Source: Pseudarthrobacter sp. SSS035 (lineage in GTDB: Bacteria; Actinomycetota; Actinomycetes; Actinomycetales; Micrococcaceae). From it: DNA of 64,000 bases. Below the pieces are notes generated by a model, which made no database searches, was not told the DNA's origin, and saw only the letters and a program-made list of their open reading frames with translations. A program made the translations under genes and the position numbers. Location of the stretch: NCBI RefSeq assembly GCF_023273875.1, contig NZ_CP096882.1, positions 1,860,001-1,924,000 on the forward strand. Reading direction: 5' to 3'. Positions 1 to 7,536 of the stretch are shown piece after piece (within the stretch, counting starts at the first letter, position 1; every line of letters begins with the position of its first letter).

Positions 1-1
1 G

Positions 2-580
2 ATCAAACGGAACAAGCACGAGACCATACCCAGCGGGACGGCCATCGGCACTGACCCGGTGGCCGGAACCTCACTTGACCCCAATGCGGAGGTGATCCTG
101 AATATCTCTGAAGGCCCCAGCGCCGTCAAGATTCCGGAGAACCTTCCGGGCCAGACAGAAGCCGCGGCGCGGGACATCCTGCGCCAGGCAGGACTCGTGG
201 GAGCCCCTTCCACCACCACCGCCAACAGCGCCACCGTTCCCGGCGGCAGGGTGATTACCACCAGCCCGGCACCAGGCCAGATGGTAGGCCCGGGCACCAC
301 GGTGGAGATCGTGATTTCCACCGGCAAGGTGTCCATGCCTGAACTGCGCGGCCGCACGCGTGCCGAGGCGGAAACGGCGCTGAAGGAACTTGGCCTGGTC
401 CCGAACGTCCAGGAAGTGGAGAACTCTGAGGTGGAGGCGGGCCGGGTCACGGATCAAAGTGACCCAGTGAACGCCGCCGTCGATCAGGGCAAAACGATCA
501 ATATTGTGGTGGCCAAGGCACCGGCCCCTCCGCCTTCACCATCGCCTACGGCCACGCCCACACCCACTAAAAAGGGCTAA
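2..580 (+). CDS. pknB: Serine/threonine protein kinase, C-terminal PASTA region (partial)
   Basis: The 3' end of a gene that enters from the left; the frame is open from base 2. What is visible is about two and a half PASTA repeats, recognisable from the recurring pattern of an xVPxLxGxTxxEAxxxLxxAGL-like core followed by a V(I/V)ST-type strand, then a Pro/Ser/Thr-rich tail ending in TKKG. PASTA repeats bind peptidoglycan fragments outside the cell and sit at the C terminus of PknB-type kinases in actinobacteria. The kinase domain itself is outside the window, so the kinase assignment is inferred from the repeats and from the neighbouring pabA/crgA genes, which accompany pknB in mycobacteria. 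It converges on pabA with a long hairpin between them. Confidence 0.85.
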   Translation: MKRNKHETIPSGTAIGTDPVAGTSLDPNAEVILNISEGPSAVKIPENLPGQTEAAARDILRQAGLVGAPSTTTANSATVPGGRVITTSPAPGQMVGPGTTVEIVISTGKVSMPELRGRTRAEAETALKELGLVPNVQEVENSEVEAGRVTDQSDPVNAAVDQGKTINIVVAKAPAPPPSPSPTATPTPTKKG

Positions 581-600
581 GCCTCCACCCGCTCCTTAAA

Positions 601-665
601 GCAACGCGGGGTCACTTCGCGCCCATCCCGAAGGGGAACATGGGCGCGAAGTGACCCCGCGTTGC
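601..665. terminator. Perfect 26-bp inverted repeat between convergent genes
   Basis: Bases 601-626 and 640-665 are exact reverse complements, with a 13-base loop. The hairpin lies between the convergent pknB and pabA genes, so it could terminate transcription from both sides, though there is no clear T-run. The perfection and length suggest a dispersed palindromic repeat doing double duty. Confidence 0.6.
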
Positions 666-678
666 TCGTGTGTTCCGG

Positions 679-1320
679 TCAGTGCTGGATGAGCGGGCTC
701 AGCGTGGCCGCACGGGCGGCGGCTCCCGCCATTCCCAGGGACTCGAGCCAGTTGCCCAGCATCTGGTAGCCGCCTTCGGTCAGGACCGACTCCGGGTGGA
801 ACTGCACCCCGCACAGCGGGGCAGTGCGGTGCTGCAGGCCCATCACGACGCCGGTCGCGGTCTCTGCGGTGATCTCCAGGACGTCGGGGATGGTGTCCCT
901 TACCGCTGCCAGCGAGTGGTAGCGCGTCGCTGTCACGGGGGAGGGGAGCCCGGCGAAGACGCTGGTGCCGTTGTGCTCCACCAGTGAGGTCTTGCCGTGC
1001 ATTAGCTCCGGCGCGTGGGTCACTGTGCCGCCATAGGCTTCGGCCAGGGCCTGATGGCCCAGGCACACACCGAACATCGGTTTGTTGTTCGCCCCGCACC
1101 ACTTGATCAGCTCAATGCACACGCCCGCCTCGGCGGGGTTTCCCGGACCGGGTGAGATGAGGACGCCGTCGCGCGTTTGTGCCATCTCGATGGCTTCAGC
1201 GAGGGTCACGTCGTCGTTGCGGACAACGGTGGTCTCGGCGCCGAGTTCCTGGAGGTAGCCCACCAGGGTGTAAACGAAGCTGTCGTAGTTGTCTACGACC
1301 AGAATTTTGGTTGTGGTCAT
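679..1320 (-). CDS. pabA: Aminodeoxychorismate/anthranilate synthase component II (glutamine amidotransferase)
   Basis: A class I glutamine amidotransferase that releases ammonia from glutamine for 4-amino-4-deoxychorismate (folate) or anthranilate (tryptophan) synthesis by a chorismate-binding partner. The 213-aa protein begins MTTTKILVVDNYDSF, the usual start of the family, although the frame is open further upstream. The nucleophile is Cys86 in GVCLGHQ, and the His175/Glu177 pair lies in FHPES. The start codon overlaps the stop of the upstream 56-aa membrane-protein gene (ATGA), so the two are translationally coupled. The same gene next to pknB is called trpG in mycobacteria. No tryptophan genes are nearby, so pabA and trpG cannot be separated here. 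Confidence 0.9.
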   Translation of the reverse strand: MTTTKILVVDNYDSFVYTLVGYLQELGAETTVVRNDDVTLAEAIEMAQTRDGVLISPGPGNPAEAGVCIELIKWCGANNKPMFGVCLGHQALAEAYGGTVTHAPELMHGKTSLVEHNGTSVFAGLPSPVTATRYHSLAAVRDTIPDVLEITAETATGVVMGLQHRTAPLCGVQFHPESVLTEGGYQMLGNWLESLGMAGAAARAATLSPLIQH

Positions 1321-1487
1321 GGCTGGCTTGCAGAACCAATCGTTGAGTCGGTGAATGCGGTGAACCCGGACATCCATGGGAACAGGAACTGAACCATCAG
1401 GATCAGTGCGCCGGCGATGAGCACCAGCGACGTGAGGATCCGCAGCCAGAGGGGGCCTGGCAGGTGGCGGAAAATCCAGCCGTACAT
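1317..1487 (-). CDS. Small conserved membrane protein, 56 aa
   Basis: A short gene between the sortase and pabA. The product begins MYGWIFRHLPGPLWLR, followed by one hydrophobic segment (roughly residues 17-38) and a short polar tail ending ASQP. It starts 3 bases beyond the sortase stop and its stop overlaps the pabA start by 4 bases, which strongly supports translation. Small single-pass proteins with a GWIxRxLPGPxxxR opening occur next to sortases and pknB in actinobacteria as I recall; the function is unknown. It could assist the membrane-anchored sortase, which is inference from position only. Confidence 0.8.
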   Translation of the reverse strand: MYGWIFRHLPGPLWLRILTSLVLIAGALILMVQFLFPWMSGFTAFTDSTIGSASQP

Positions 1488-1489
1488 AC

Positions 1490-2290
1490 TCAGTTTCCTC
1501 CCACCGCTGCGGCCACCTGGGCGGCGATCTCGGCCGGCGGGCCCGCGGAGGCAGGCTGCCAGCTATCCAGCAGCGCGTACGCGATGATGCGTTCCTCGGC
1601 GCCGAAGCGCGGATTGCAACTGGTCATGGTGAGGAAGCTTTCGGTGGGAGTGACGCCGGGGCGGGTGGGGACCGGTTCCAGGACATCGGTCCGGGACGGC
1701 ATCACAATCTGGTTGTTGCGGAAGACATAGATGTAGTAGCCGTCCTTGGTCTGGACGTAGATTTTGTCCCCCGGGACAAGGGTGTGGATATTGTCCAGGA
1801 CGGCACCGTGCGTCTGTCGGTGTCCGGCCACCGCGAAGTTACCGACGGCGCCGGGCATGGCGGTGTTGGCGTAATGGCCAAGCCCCAGCGTATCCAGGAC
1901 ATCCCCGGTGGTTCCCTGCACGATGGGTCGCGTGTAGTTGGGGCCAAAGCGGGGGATATACATGATGCCGATGGTGCCGGCATGCCCTGGTGCCGCGGCA
2001 ACGGCCGGGGTGCCGTAATCCACGGGCGCTGCCGATGGATCCGGTTCCGGGCTTTCAGGCACCGCGCCGCCCAGCCCCTGGGCGAACTCCTTGATGACGG
2101 CACTCTGCTTGGCGTCGGATTCGATGTTGGTCCACCACAGCTGCCAGCCCACAAAGAGCAGGAGGATAATGCCGGCCGTGATGAGCAGCTCGCCAAGCAC
2201 CTGCACTGTGCCACGCAGAATGGAGCCGCGGGCGGGCGCCGCACGGGCGGGCCGCGTAGCGGCGCGCCTCGCCTTCTCCTGCACTACCAC
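1490..2290 (-). CDS. srtE: Class E sortase
   Basis: Membrane-anchored transpeptidase that cleaves a C-terminal sorting motif and joins the protein to peptidoglycan. The 266-aa product has a basic N terminus, one membrane helix around residues 30-52, and the sortase beta-barrel. The catalytic triad is visible: His157 in VAGHRQTH, Cys225 in TMTSCNP, and Arg234 in AEERIIAYA. The TMTSCNP/RIIAYALL signature is characteristic of actinobacterial class E (SrtE/SrtF) enzymes, which prefer LAXTG-type motifs. It is first in an overlapping operon with the 56-aa membrane protein and pabA. No substrate gene with a sorting signal is visible nearby. Confidence 0.9.
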   Translation of the reverse strand: MVVQEKARRAATRPARAAPARGSILRGTVQVLGELLITAGIILLLFVGWQLWWTNIESDAKQSAVIKEFAQGLGGAVPESPEPDPSAAPVDYGTPAVAAAPGHAGTIGIMYIPRFGPNYTRPIVQGTTGDVLDTLGLGHYANTAMPGAVGNFAVAGHRQTHGAVLDNIHTLVPGDKIYVQTKDGYYIYVFRNNQIVMPSRTDVLEPVPTRPGVTPTESFLTMTSCNPRFGAEERIIAYALLDSWQPASAGPPAEIAAQVAAAVGGN

Positions 2291-2464
2291 GCGCTCTCCT
2301 CCGGGTGGCCGCGATGGGCGTTTGAATGCCCTGAACTACGGCTAGAATTGACTGCTAGTAAGAATCCAGATTTGACCAAGATCGCGCAGACCGCTGGCAA
2401 CTTCCTTCTTGCAGGATATCAAGCCCGCGGCGCCGAGCTTGCTCCAGTCCGCCAAGGAGAGCAC

Positions 2465-2719
2465 GTGCCCGAGTCAAAGCCTCGCAAGAAGACTTCCAGC
2501 GCCGCACAGCCCGCTTCCGGGGCGCAGGCGTATAAGCCCAACGCTGTTTGGTTCAAGCCGGTGATGTTCGGCCTGATGATCATCGGGCTCTTCTGGATCA
2601 TCACGTTCTACATCAGCGAGGGCCGGTTTCCTGTCCAGGCGTGGGAGTCGTGGAACATCGTGGCCGGCTTCGGCATTGCCATCATCGGCTTCCTGATGAC
2701 CACGCGCTGGCGTTCCTGA
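2465..2719 (+). CDS. crgA: Cell division protein CrgA
   Basis: Small two-helix membrane protein that joins the divisome and interacts with FtsZ, FtsQ, FtsI and PBPs in actinobacteria. The 84-aa product starts with GTG, preceded by AGGAG about five bases upstream; the longer open frame before it overlaps the divergent sortase and is not needed. A basic, Ser/Ala-rich cytoplasmic tail (residues 1-30) is followed by helices at roughly 32-50 and 60-78, with FYISEG between them and TTRWRS at the end, both typical of CrgA. Position near pknB, pabA and the origin matches mycobacterial crgA. Confidence 0.93.
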   Translation: MPESKPRKKTSSAAQPASGAQAYKPNAVWFKPVMFGLMIIGLFWIITFYISEGRFPVQAWESWNIVAGFGIAIIGFLMTTRWRS

Positions 2720-2737
2720 CCTGACCGCAGGACCCGT

Positions 2738-3370
2738 ATGACTCCCGCGTCCGCCGACCAGCCCCTAAACGAGGGTGTGGACGGAACTGTCCTGGGCGAC
2801 GACGGCCTCGCCCGTCCGCCGTGGGCCGCCGTGGATCCGCTGTTGCGCGAGTACTACGACTCCGAATGGGGCCTGCCCGTCCGGGACGAACAAGGCCTGT
2901 ACGAGCGCATCTGCCTTGAGGGCTTCCAGGCAGGTCTCTCGTGGGCAACGATCCTCCGGAAGCGCCCCGCCTTCCGTCAGGCTTTCCTCGACTTCCAGCC
3001 GGACGCTGTTGCCGTTTTTGCGGAAGCGGATGTAGAGCGCCTGCTCCAGGATCCCGGCATCGTCCGCAACCGGCTCAAGATCCGTGCCGCCATCACCAAT
3101 GCCCGGGCCACCATCGCGCTGCGCGAGCGGGAAGGCCTGGTTGACTTCGTGTGGCAGTTCCAGCCCCGGGCCACTCCCCAGCCGGTCACGCACGCGGAGA
3201 TCCCCACGCAGTCACCGGAATCGGCGGCGCTGTCCAAGGCGCTGCGGACGCAGGGATTCTCGTTCGTTGGCCCCACCACCATGTTCGCGCTGATGGAAGC
3301 CATCGGCATGGTGGACACCCATCTTCTGGACAGCCACCGGCGCGGATCCTCAGGCGTCTGGACCGGCTGA
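2738..3370 (+). CDS. tag: DNA-3-methyladenine glycosylase I
   Basis: Base-excision repair enzyme removing 3-methyladenine from DNA. The 210-aa product carries the family core DPLLREYYDSEWGLPV, ICLEGFQAGLSW with the catalytic Glu, and FSFVGPTTMFALMEAIGMV near the end. It is somewhat longer at the N terminus than the E. coli enzyme. Against my recollection of E. coli Tag, three of the four zinc-snap ligands are changed (Cys4 to Pro, His17 to Tyr, Cys179 to Ser), leaving one His, so the metal site is probably absent. It starts 18 bases after crgA and is probably co-transcribed. Confidence 0.92.
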   Translation: MTPASADQPLNEGVDGTVLGDDGLARPPWAAVDPLLREYYDSEWGLPVRDEQGLYERICLEGFQAGLSWATILRKRPAFRQAFLDFQPDAVAVFAEADVERLLQDPGIVRNRLKIRAAITNARATIALREREGLVDFVWQFQPRATPQPVTHAEIPTQSPESAALSKALRTQGFSFVGPTTMFALMEAIGMVDTHLLDSHRRGSSGVWTG

Positions 3371-3415
3371 CCTGCCGTTCCGCGGGGAACTGACCGGACG
3401 CTCCGCCAAGGCCTG

Positions 3416-3565
3416 TTGTCCACAGCTGTTGGGAAAGTTATCCACAGTGTGCATAACTTTTCCGGCGCCGGAAGCGACTGCCGCCCGTGCAGGCCATGGC
3501 GCGCGGGACCGGATCCAAAGCGCTCGGACGGACAGTTATTAACAGTGTGGATTGGCTGTGGATAA
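3416..3565. promoter_or_regulatory. DnaA-box cluster, left part (5 boxes)
   Basis: The 327-base gap between tag and the AhpD-like gene holds TTGTCCACA (3416), TTATCCACA (3438), TGTGCATAA (3448), TGTGGATTG (3546) and TGTGGATAA (3557). Two are exact matches to the TTATCCACA consensus in either orientation and the others differ by one to two bases. The last two follow a gttattaacag tract that recurs in the right-hand cluster. No promoter stands out. Confidence 0.75.
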
Positions 3566-3697
3566 TTCACATTGACCCGGCGACGGCGTCCTTGGAGTCA
3601 CCACCCAGAGGCACACCCGGCAGTCCGTTAAAGGCCTGCGGCAATCTCAGTTGCCCTGCCCGGGTCCTGCGTGGTCCGTTACCGGCTCCGGGCCCGG

Positions 3698-4171
3698 TCA
3701 GCGATCCCGGCGGACCGGATGGTGGCTGGTGATGGACACCCGGTTAAAGGCGTTCAGGGTGATCGCCAGCCAGCTGACCGCAGAAAATTCATCGTCACTG
3801 AGGTGCTGACGGGCATGTCCTTCCTCAAGCTCGCGGGCCCGGTGGTCCGGCAGTTCGGTGATACATTCGGCCAGGGCCAGGGCCGCCCGCTCCTTGTCCG
3901 TGAACAGGGCCGTCTCGCGCCAGGCCGGCAGCACAGCTAGCCGCTGGTGGCTCTCCCCGGCCTCCACAGCGTCCCGCACATGCATGTCGAGACAAAAGGC
4001 GCAGCCGTTGATCTGGGAGATCCGCACGTTGAGCAGCTCTATGGTCTTGCGGTCAATCCCGGCCGCGTCGGCGGCTTCGCGCACTTTCAGCCCCAGACCG
4101 TTGAGGGCGCGCCATACCGCGGGGTGCTGCTTGTCGAGGTAGATGTGCTGGGTTGTGGCGGTGGCGCTCAA
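3698..4171 (-). CDS. Carboxymuconolactone decarboxylase / AhpD-like family protein
   Basis: A 157-aa AhpD-fold protein. The start is a TTG preceded by GGAGG six bases upstream; the longer frame reaching back to 4234 has no such site and would run into DnaA boxes. The redox motif CAFCLDMH (Cys-x-x-Cys followed by His) lies about residues 50-57 and is diagnostic of peroxidatic-partner alkylhydroperoxidase-like members. The substrate is unknown. The gene is bracketed on both sides by DnaA-box clusters, so its transcription may respond to DnaA; that is inference. Confidence 0.85.
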   Translation of the reverse strand: MSATATTQHIYLDKQHPAVWRALNGLGLKVREAADAAGIDRKTIELLNVRISQINGCAFCLDMHVRDAVEAGESHQRLAVLPAWRETALFTDKERAALALAECITELPDHRARELEEGHARQHLSDDEFSAVSWLAITLNAFNRVSITSHHPVRRDR

Positions 4172-4239
4172 GGCGGTCCTCCTGGCTGGAAGCTTGTTGG
4201 GTCCGATGCTGCGTAGGAACACCCTCGCACACACGCGTG

Positions 4240-4645
4240 TTATCCACTTACTAACACTGGACTACCCACAAGTTATCCACAGTTGTGGATAACAATCCAC
4301 AGGACGGCCCGAGCGGACCCCTCAGGTGCCCCAGCCGGGGAAACACCGAAGGTTAACTACATGTCTGTAAGTTGTTAACACTGTGAATAACCCTGTTGAT
4401 ACGGGCAGCCCGGATCCCCTCCTCTGGGTCCCCGGCGCGGGAAATGGCCAGGTTATCCACAGGTCGGGCTCAAATGGCGTGTTTTTCCACTTAACCACAG
4501 GCGCATCCCCAGGTGTTGTCCACAATTGTGGACAACCGGATGATCAAAACCGGCAAAAGGGCGGAGATGCGGGAGCAGGGGCTCATCGAAATCCTGAACT
4601 ACACCCGTGTAAGTTACCAACAGTGTGGATAACCCTTGTGGATAA
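4240..4645. promoter_or_regulatory. DnaA-box supercluster, right part (about 12 boxes)
   Basis: The 650-base gap upstream of the AhpD-like gene is packed with DnaA-box matches. Exact TTATCCACA/TGTGGATAA: 4273, 4284, 4453, 4624, 4637. TTGTCCACA/TGTGGACAA pair: 4516 and 4527. One-to-two mismatch: TTATCCACT 4240, CAATCCACA 4293, TGTGAATAA 4382, TTTTCCACT 4483, TTAACCACA 4491. Several sit as head-to-head pairs (4273/4284, 4516/4527) and the phrase cagtgtggat or aacactgtga recurs. Box density is at least as high as in the dnaA-dnaN region. No gene is present; the rest up to the rhomboid terminator shows nothing else. Confidence 0.8.
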
Positions 4646-4750
4646 CTTCGGCGCCGTCGTCATGGCCTGACGCGGACCACGGGCTGCTCGCACGCCGGGA
4701 CGCACCCAGCGCGTGAACGGGCAGTGCGGTGCGGAGGCCTCACGAGGCAC

Positions 4751-4787
4751 AGAAAAGACCCCGGTGTCCGTTGGGACACCGGGGTCT
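4751..4787 (-). terminator. Rho-independent terminator of the rhomboid operon
   Basis: A 14-bp perfect stem (4756-4769 with 4774-4787), GTTG-type loop, and a short T-run on the minus strand, placed about 40 bases beyond the rhomboid stop. Confidence 0.85.
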
Positions 4788-4825
4788 AAGTGCTCTGTTG
4801 GAGCCGGGCCCAAGGACCCGGACGG

Positions 4826-5707
4826 TCAACCGGCCGTGACGCGGAGCCAGCTCGCCAGGGCCAGCAGGAGAACGATGGCGACCAGCCCGGCCGCGTGCAG
4901 CAGGCGCTGCCGTGGGCCCCGGGGGGTGTATGCAATCACGGCAGCGCAAAGGGCGCCGGTGACGAGCCCGCCCAGGTGCGCCTGCCAGGCGATCTGGGGG
5001 ACCACAAATCCGATCACGCCGTTGATGGCGATCAGGATCCACAGTTGCCGCGTATCCCCGCCGCGGTGCCGCTGTACCAGCAGCATCGCCCCGAAGAGTC
5101 CAAAGATTGCGCCCGAGGCGCCCACCACTCCGGCAAGAGGCACGCCGGGCACGTAGCCGGGGGTCAGCAAGAGGTAGCCGACAGACCCTCCGATGGCAGA
5201 GATGAGGTACAACGCCAGGAAGCGGACCCGGCCCAGAAGCGGTTCGAGTGCCTGGCCGAAAATCCACAGCATGTACATGTTCAGCACAATGTGGAGGATG
5301 AATCCCTGGGAATGCAGGAACGCCGCCGTCAGCATCCGCCACGGTTCGAACTCACCGAATTCGGGAGTGGCAAAAACATTGGCGAACGCCAGGTTCTGGT
5401 AGATCCACTCGCCGGGGACCACCCATTGCAGAACGTACATCACCGCGCACAGGGCGATAATTCCAAACGTCACTATTGGTTTGCCGGTTGCTACGGCGCC
5501 GCCGTAGACAGTCTTGACCGCCGGCGTCGTGCGCTTTGTTTCGTTGACGCAGTCAACACACTGGAATCCGACGGCGGCCGCCCGCTGGCAGTCCGGGCAC
5601 GCTGGGCGGCCGCAGCGCTGGCAGCGCACATAGGAGGGCCGGTCCGGGTGCCTGGGGCACACCGGAACCTGCGCGGACGGCTCAGCCGCCGGAATTCCGT
5701 AGCTCAT
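4826..5707 (-). CDS. Rhomboid-family intramembrane serine protease with N-terminal zinc finger
   Basis: A 293-aa intramembrane protease. Residues about 17-53 form a B-box-like zinc module with Cys/His pairs (CPRHPDRPSYVRCQRCGRP, then CPDC and CVDC). The rhomboid core follows with about six to seven membrane helices: the WRMLTAAFLHS loop-1 region, the catalytic Ser in GASGAIFGLFGA, and the catalytic His in WQAHLGGLVTG. This zinc-finger plus rhomboid layout is common in actinobacteria near the origin. It starts 8 bases after the cyclophilin gene and ends in its own terminator. Substrates are unknown. Confidence 0.93.
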   Translation of the reverse strand: MSYGIPAAEPSAQVPVCPRHPDRPSYVRCQRCGRPACPDCQRAAAVGFQCVDCVNETKRTTPAVKTVYGGAVATGKPIVTFGIIALCAVMYVLQWVVPGEWIYQNLAFANVFATPEFGEFEPWRMLTAAFLHSQGFILHIVLNMYMLWIFGQALEPLLGRVRFLALYLISAIGGSVGYLLLTPGYVPGVPLAGVVGASGAIFGLFGAMLLVQRHRGGDTRQLWILIAINGVIGFVVPQIAWQAHLGGLVTGALCAAVIAYTPRGPRQRLLHAAGLVAIVLLLALASWLRVTAG

Positions 5708-5715
5708 GTGATGGG

Positions 5716-6261
5716 TTAGAGCTGCTCGATGTCGATGCTGTTGATGGTGACGTCCTCAACCGGGCGGTCGCCCATTCCGGTGCGGACGCCCTCGATGGCG
5801 TCGACGACCTTCTTGGAGTCCTCGTCAGCAACCTCGCCGAAGATGCTGTGCTTGCCCTGCAGCCAGTCGGTGGGGATGGTGGTGATGAAGAACTGCGAAC
5901 CGTTGGTGCCCTTGCCCGCCTGGATGCCGGCGTTGGCCATGGCCAGTTTGTAGGGGGCGTTGAAGCTGAGTTCGGGGTGGATCTCGTCGTCGAACTTGTA
6001 GCCGGGTCCGCCCACACCGCGGCCCAGCGGATCGCCGGCCTGGATCATGAAGTCCTTGATGATCCGATGGAAGATGGTGCCGTCGTACAGCGGCGTGCCA
6101 GTCTTGTCCTCACCGGTCTCGGGGTGGGTCCAGGCCTGCTCACCGGTGGCAAGGCCAACGAAGTTCTTGACCGTCTTGGGAGCGTGGTTCCCGAAGAGGT
6201 CAACGACGATGTCGCCGAGGCTGGTGTGGATGGTTGCTTTTGCAGTTGCGATTGCAGTCAT
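5716..6261 (-). CDS. ppiA: Peptidyl-prolyl cis-trans isomerase (cyclophilin type)
   Basis: Cyclophilin that isomerises X-Pro bonds. The 181-aa product starts at MTAIATAKATIHTS; the open frame extends 36 codons upstream without family similarity. The cyclophilin motifs are present: FGNHAPKTVKNFVGL, the active-site FHRIIKDFMIQAGDP, and GSQFFITT. There is no signal peptide, so it is cytoplasmic. It forms an operon with the downstream rhomboid gene (gap 8 bases). Confidence 0.95.
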   Translation of the reverse strand: MTAIATAKATIHTSLGDIVVDLFGNHAPKTVKNFVGLATGEQAWTHPETGEDKTGTPLYDGTIFHRIIKDFMIQAGDPLGRGVGGPGYKFDDEIHPELSFNAPYKLAMANAGIQAGKGTNGSQFFITTIPTDWLQGKHSIFGEVADEDSKKVVDAIEGVRTGMGDRPVEDVTINSIDIEQL

Positions 6262-6416
6262 GCCGCCTATTCTTTCACGGCAGGTCAACGTGAAAGGGGC
6301 TGGACCGGCAGTTCCGCGCTGGGTGAAATCAGCCGGAAATCCGCGGGAAGAATAGCCCGTGCAGGTCAAGGCACGTAGGCTAACAACAGAACCGTCACAT
6401 TAATCGGGAGGTAGTT

Positions 6417-7400
6417 GTGAAGAAATCGGATCGTATTGCCCGTGACCTTGAACAGTCAGTCAACAGCGCGGTTGAGAACGCCAAGGACTGGGCATCCCCC
6501 CGCGTGGAAGCAGCAGTGGATTGGGCAGTTCCCCGCCTGCAGCATGGCCTGGACACCGCTTCTCCCAGGATTCAGGAAGGGCTCAAGACGGCGGCCCACA
6601 ACCTTGCCGACGGCGTCGCAACAGTGACACCGCGCATCCAGGAGGGGCTCGCCCAGCTTGCCCCGAAAATCCACGACGCCGTTGAGGTCGCCACTCCGCG
6701 CCTGTACGAAGCCCTGGACAAGGCCACTCCCGTCATCCAGAACGCCCGGGACCGCGTGGTGGTGGAATACCTGCCGCGCCTTTCGGACCAGATCGGCCAC
6801 GCGTCCGACGCCGTGCACCGCACCTTGGAAAGCGCGCCGTCCCACGTGGACGCCGTCGCCCAACGGCTTGCCGATTCCGGCGTCGTGCATTCCCTCCAGG
6901 AGCAGGCACAGACGGCCGGCACGCAGCTCAAGGCCGCCGCGCACGAAGCCGGTAAGGCCGTAGGGGTCGAGATCGCCCAGCCGCAGAAGCCCAAGAAGCG
7001 CGGCTGGCTGGTGTTCGGCATCATCGCCGCAGCCGTCGCCGCCGGCGTGGCCGCCTGGAAGGCCTCCAAGCCCGTGGAAGACCCGTGGAAGACCCCTTCC
7101 CCGGTCACGCCCACTCCGGCGCCGGTTCCTGCCACCACCGTGAACGACGCCAAGGACGCGGCCGCGGACGCAGCCAGCAAGTCTGCAGCCGCCACCGCTT
7201 CGGCCGCTGACGCCGTGGCCGGCCAGGCAGAGGATGTTGCCGGGGACGCCAAGGACACCGCAGAGGATGCAACGGAGAAGGCCAAGCACGTCGCCGATGA
7301 ATCGGCAGACGCAGCAGCCAAGGCGTCCACCGATGCCAAGACCGCCATCAAGAACATTGCGGCCAACATGAACGGTTCCGCGGACAAGAGCAGCAACTAG
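6417..7400 (+). CDS. Repeat-rich single-pass membrane protein of unknown function
   Basis: A 327-aa protein starting with GTG behind GGGAGG. Residues about 20-130 are amphipathic helix built from a recurring unit of about 14-15 residues around (A/T)xPR(I/L/V)xxxL, for example ASPRVEAA, AVPRLQHG, ASPRIQEG, VTPRIQEG, ATPRLYEA. A basic stretch KPKKRGW precedes one membrane helix near residues 195-215. The C-terminal third is Pro-rich and then an Ala/Lys/Asp-rich amphipathic helix with AKDAA and EDATEKAK units, like LEA or apolipoprotein helices. It may lie along the membrane or peptidoglycan; I do not recognise a function. Confidence 0.85.
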   Translation: MKKSDRIARDLEQSVNSAVENAKDWASPRVEAAVDWAVPRLQHGLDTASPRIQEGLKTAAHNLADGVATVTPRIQEGLAQLAPKIHDAVEVATPRLYEALDKATPVIQNARDRVVVEYLPRLSDQIGHASDAVHRTLESAPSHVDAVAQRLADSGVVHSLQEQAQTAGTQLKAAAHEAGKAVGVEIAQPQKPKKRGWLVFGIIAAAVAAGVAAWKASKPVEDPWKTPSPVTPTPAPVPATTVNDAKDAAADAASKSAAATASAADAVAGQAEDVAGDAKDTAEDATEKAKHVADESADAAAKASTDAKTAIKNIAANMNGSADKSSN

Positions 7401-7428
7401 CACTTCCGGCGCCCTCGCGCCGCCCACC

Positions 7429-7459
7429 GAAGGGGCTCCGCCTGGTGCGGGGCCCTTTC
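7429..7459 (+). terminator. Hairpin terminator
   Basis: A 13-bp stem with one or two G-U pairs (7429-7441 with 7447-7459), GGTGG-type loop, then AGTGTTTTCC. It lies 28 bases after the stop of the repeat-rich protein gene. Confidence 0.65.
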
Positions 7460-7520
7460 AGTGTTTTCCCAGTGTTTGTCCGGGCCGGGCCCAGTCGCTG
7501 GCGGGACGAACCATGATCGG

Positions 7521-7529
7521 TGCTAAATT
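7521..7529 (+). promoter_or_regulatory. Extended -10 element giving a leaderless transcript
   Basis: TGCTAAATT is an extended -10 (TGn plus TAAATT at 7524-7529). The expected start of transcription is base 7536 or 7537, coincident with an ATG, so the following glycosyltransferase mRNA would be leaderless. This favours the second of two in-frame ATG codons. Confidence 0.5.
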
Positions 7530-7536
7530 TGAACTG

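Noticed and set aside
3416..4645. Integrated plasmid origin
   Set aside because: No rep gene, integrase or attachment site nearby and the AhpD-like gene is ordinary chromosomal; a regulatory or titration cluster fits better.
4383..4670. 95-aa ORF in the DnaA-box cluster
   Set aside because: Its sequence is made by the boxes themselves (VIHRS, VVHNCGQ); no RBS.
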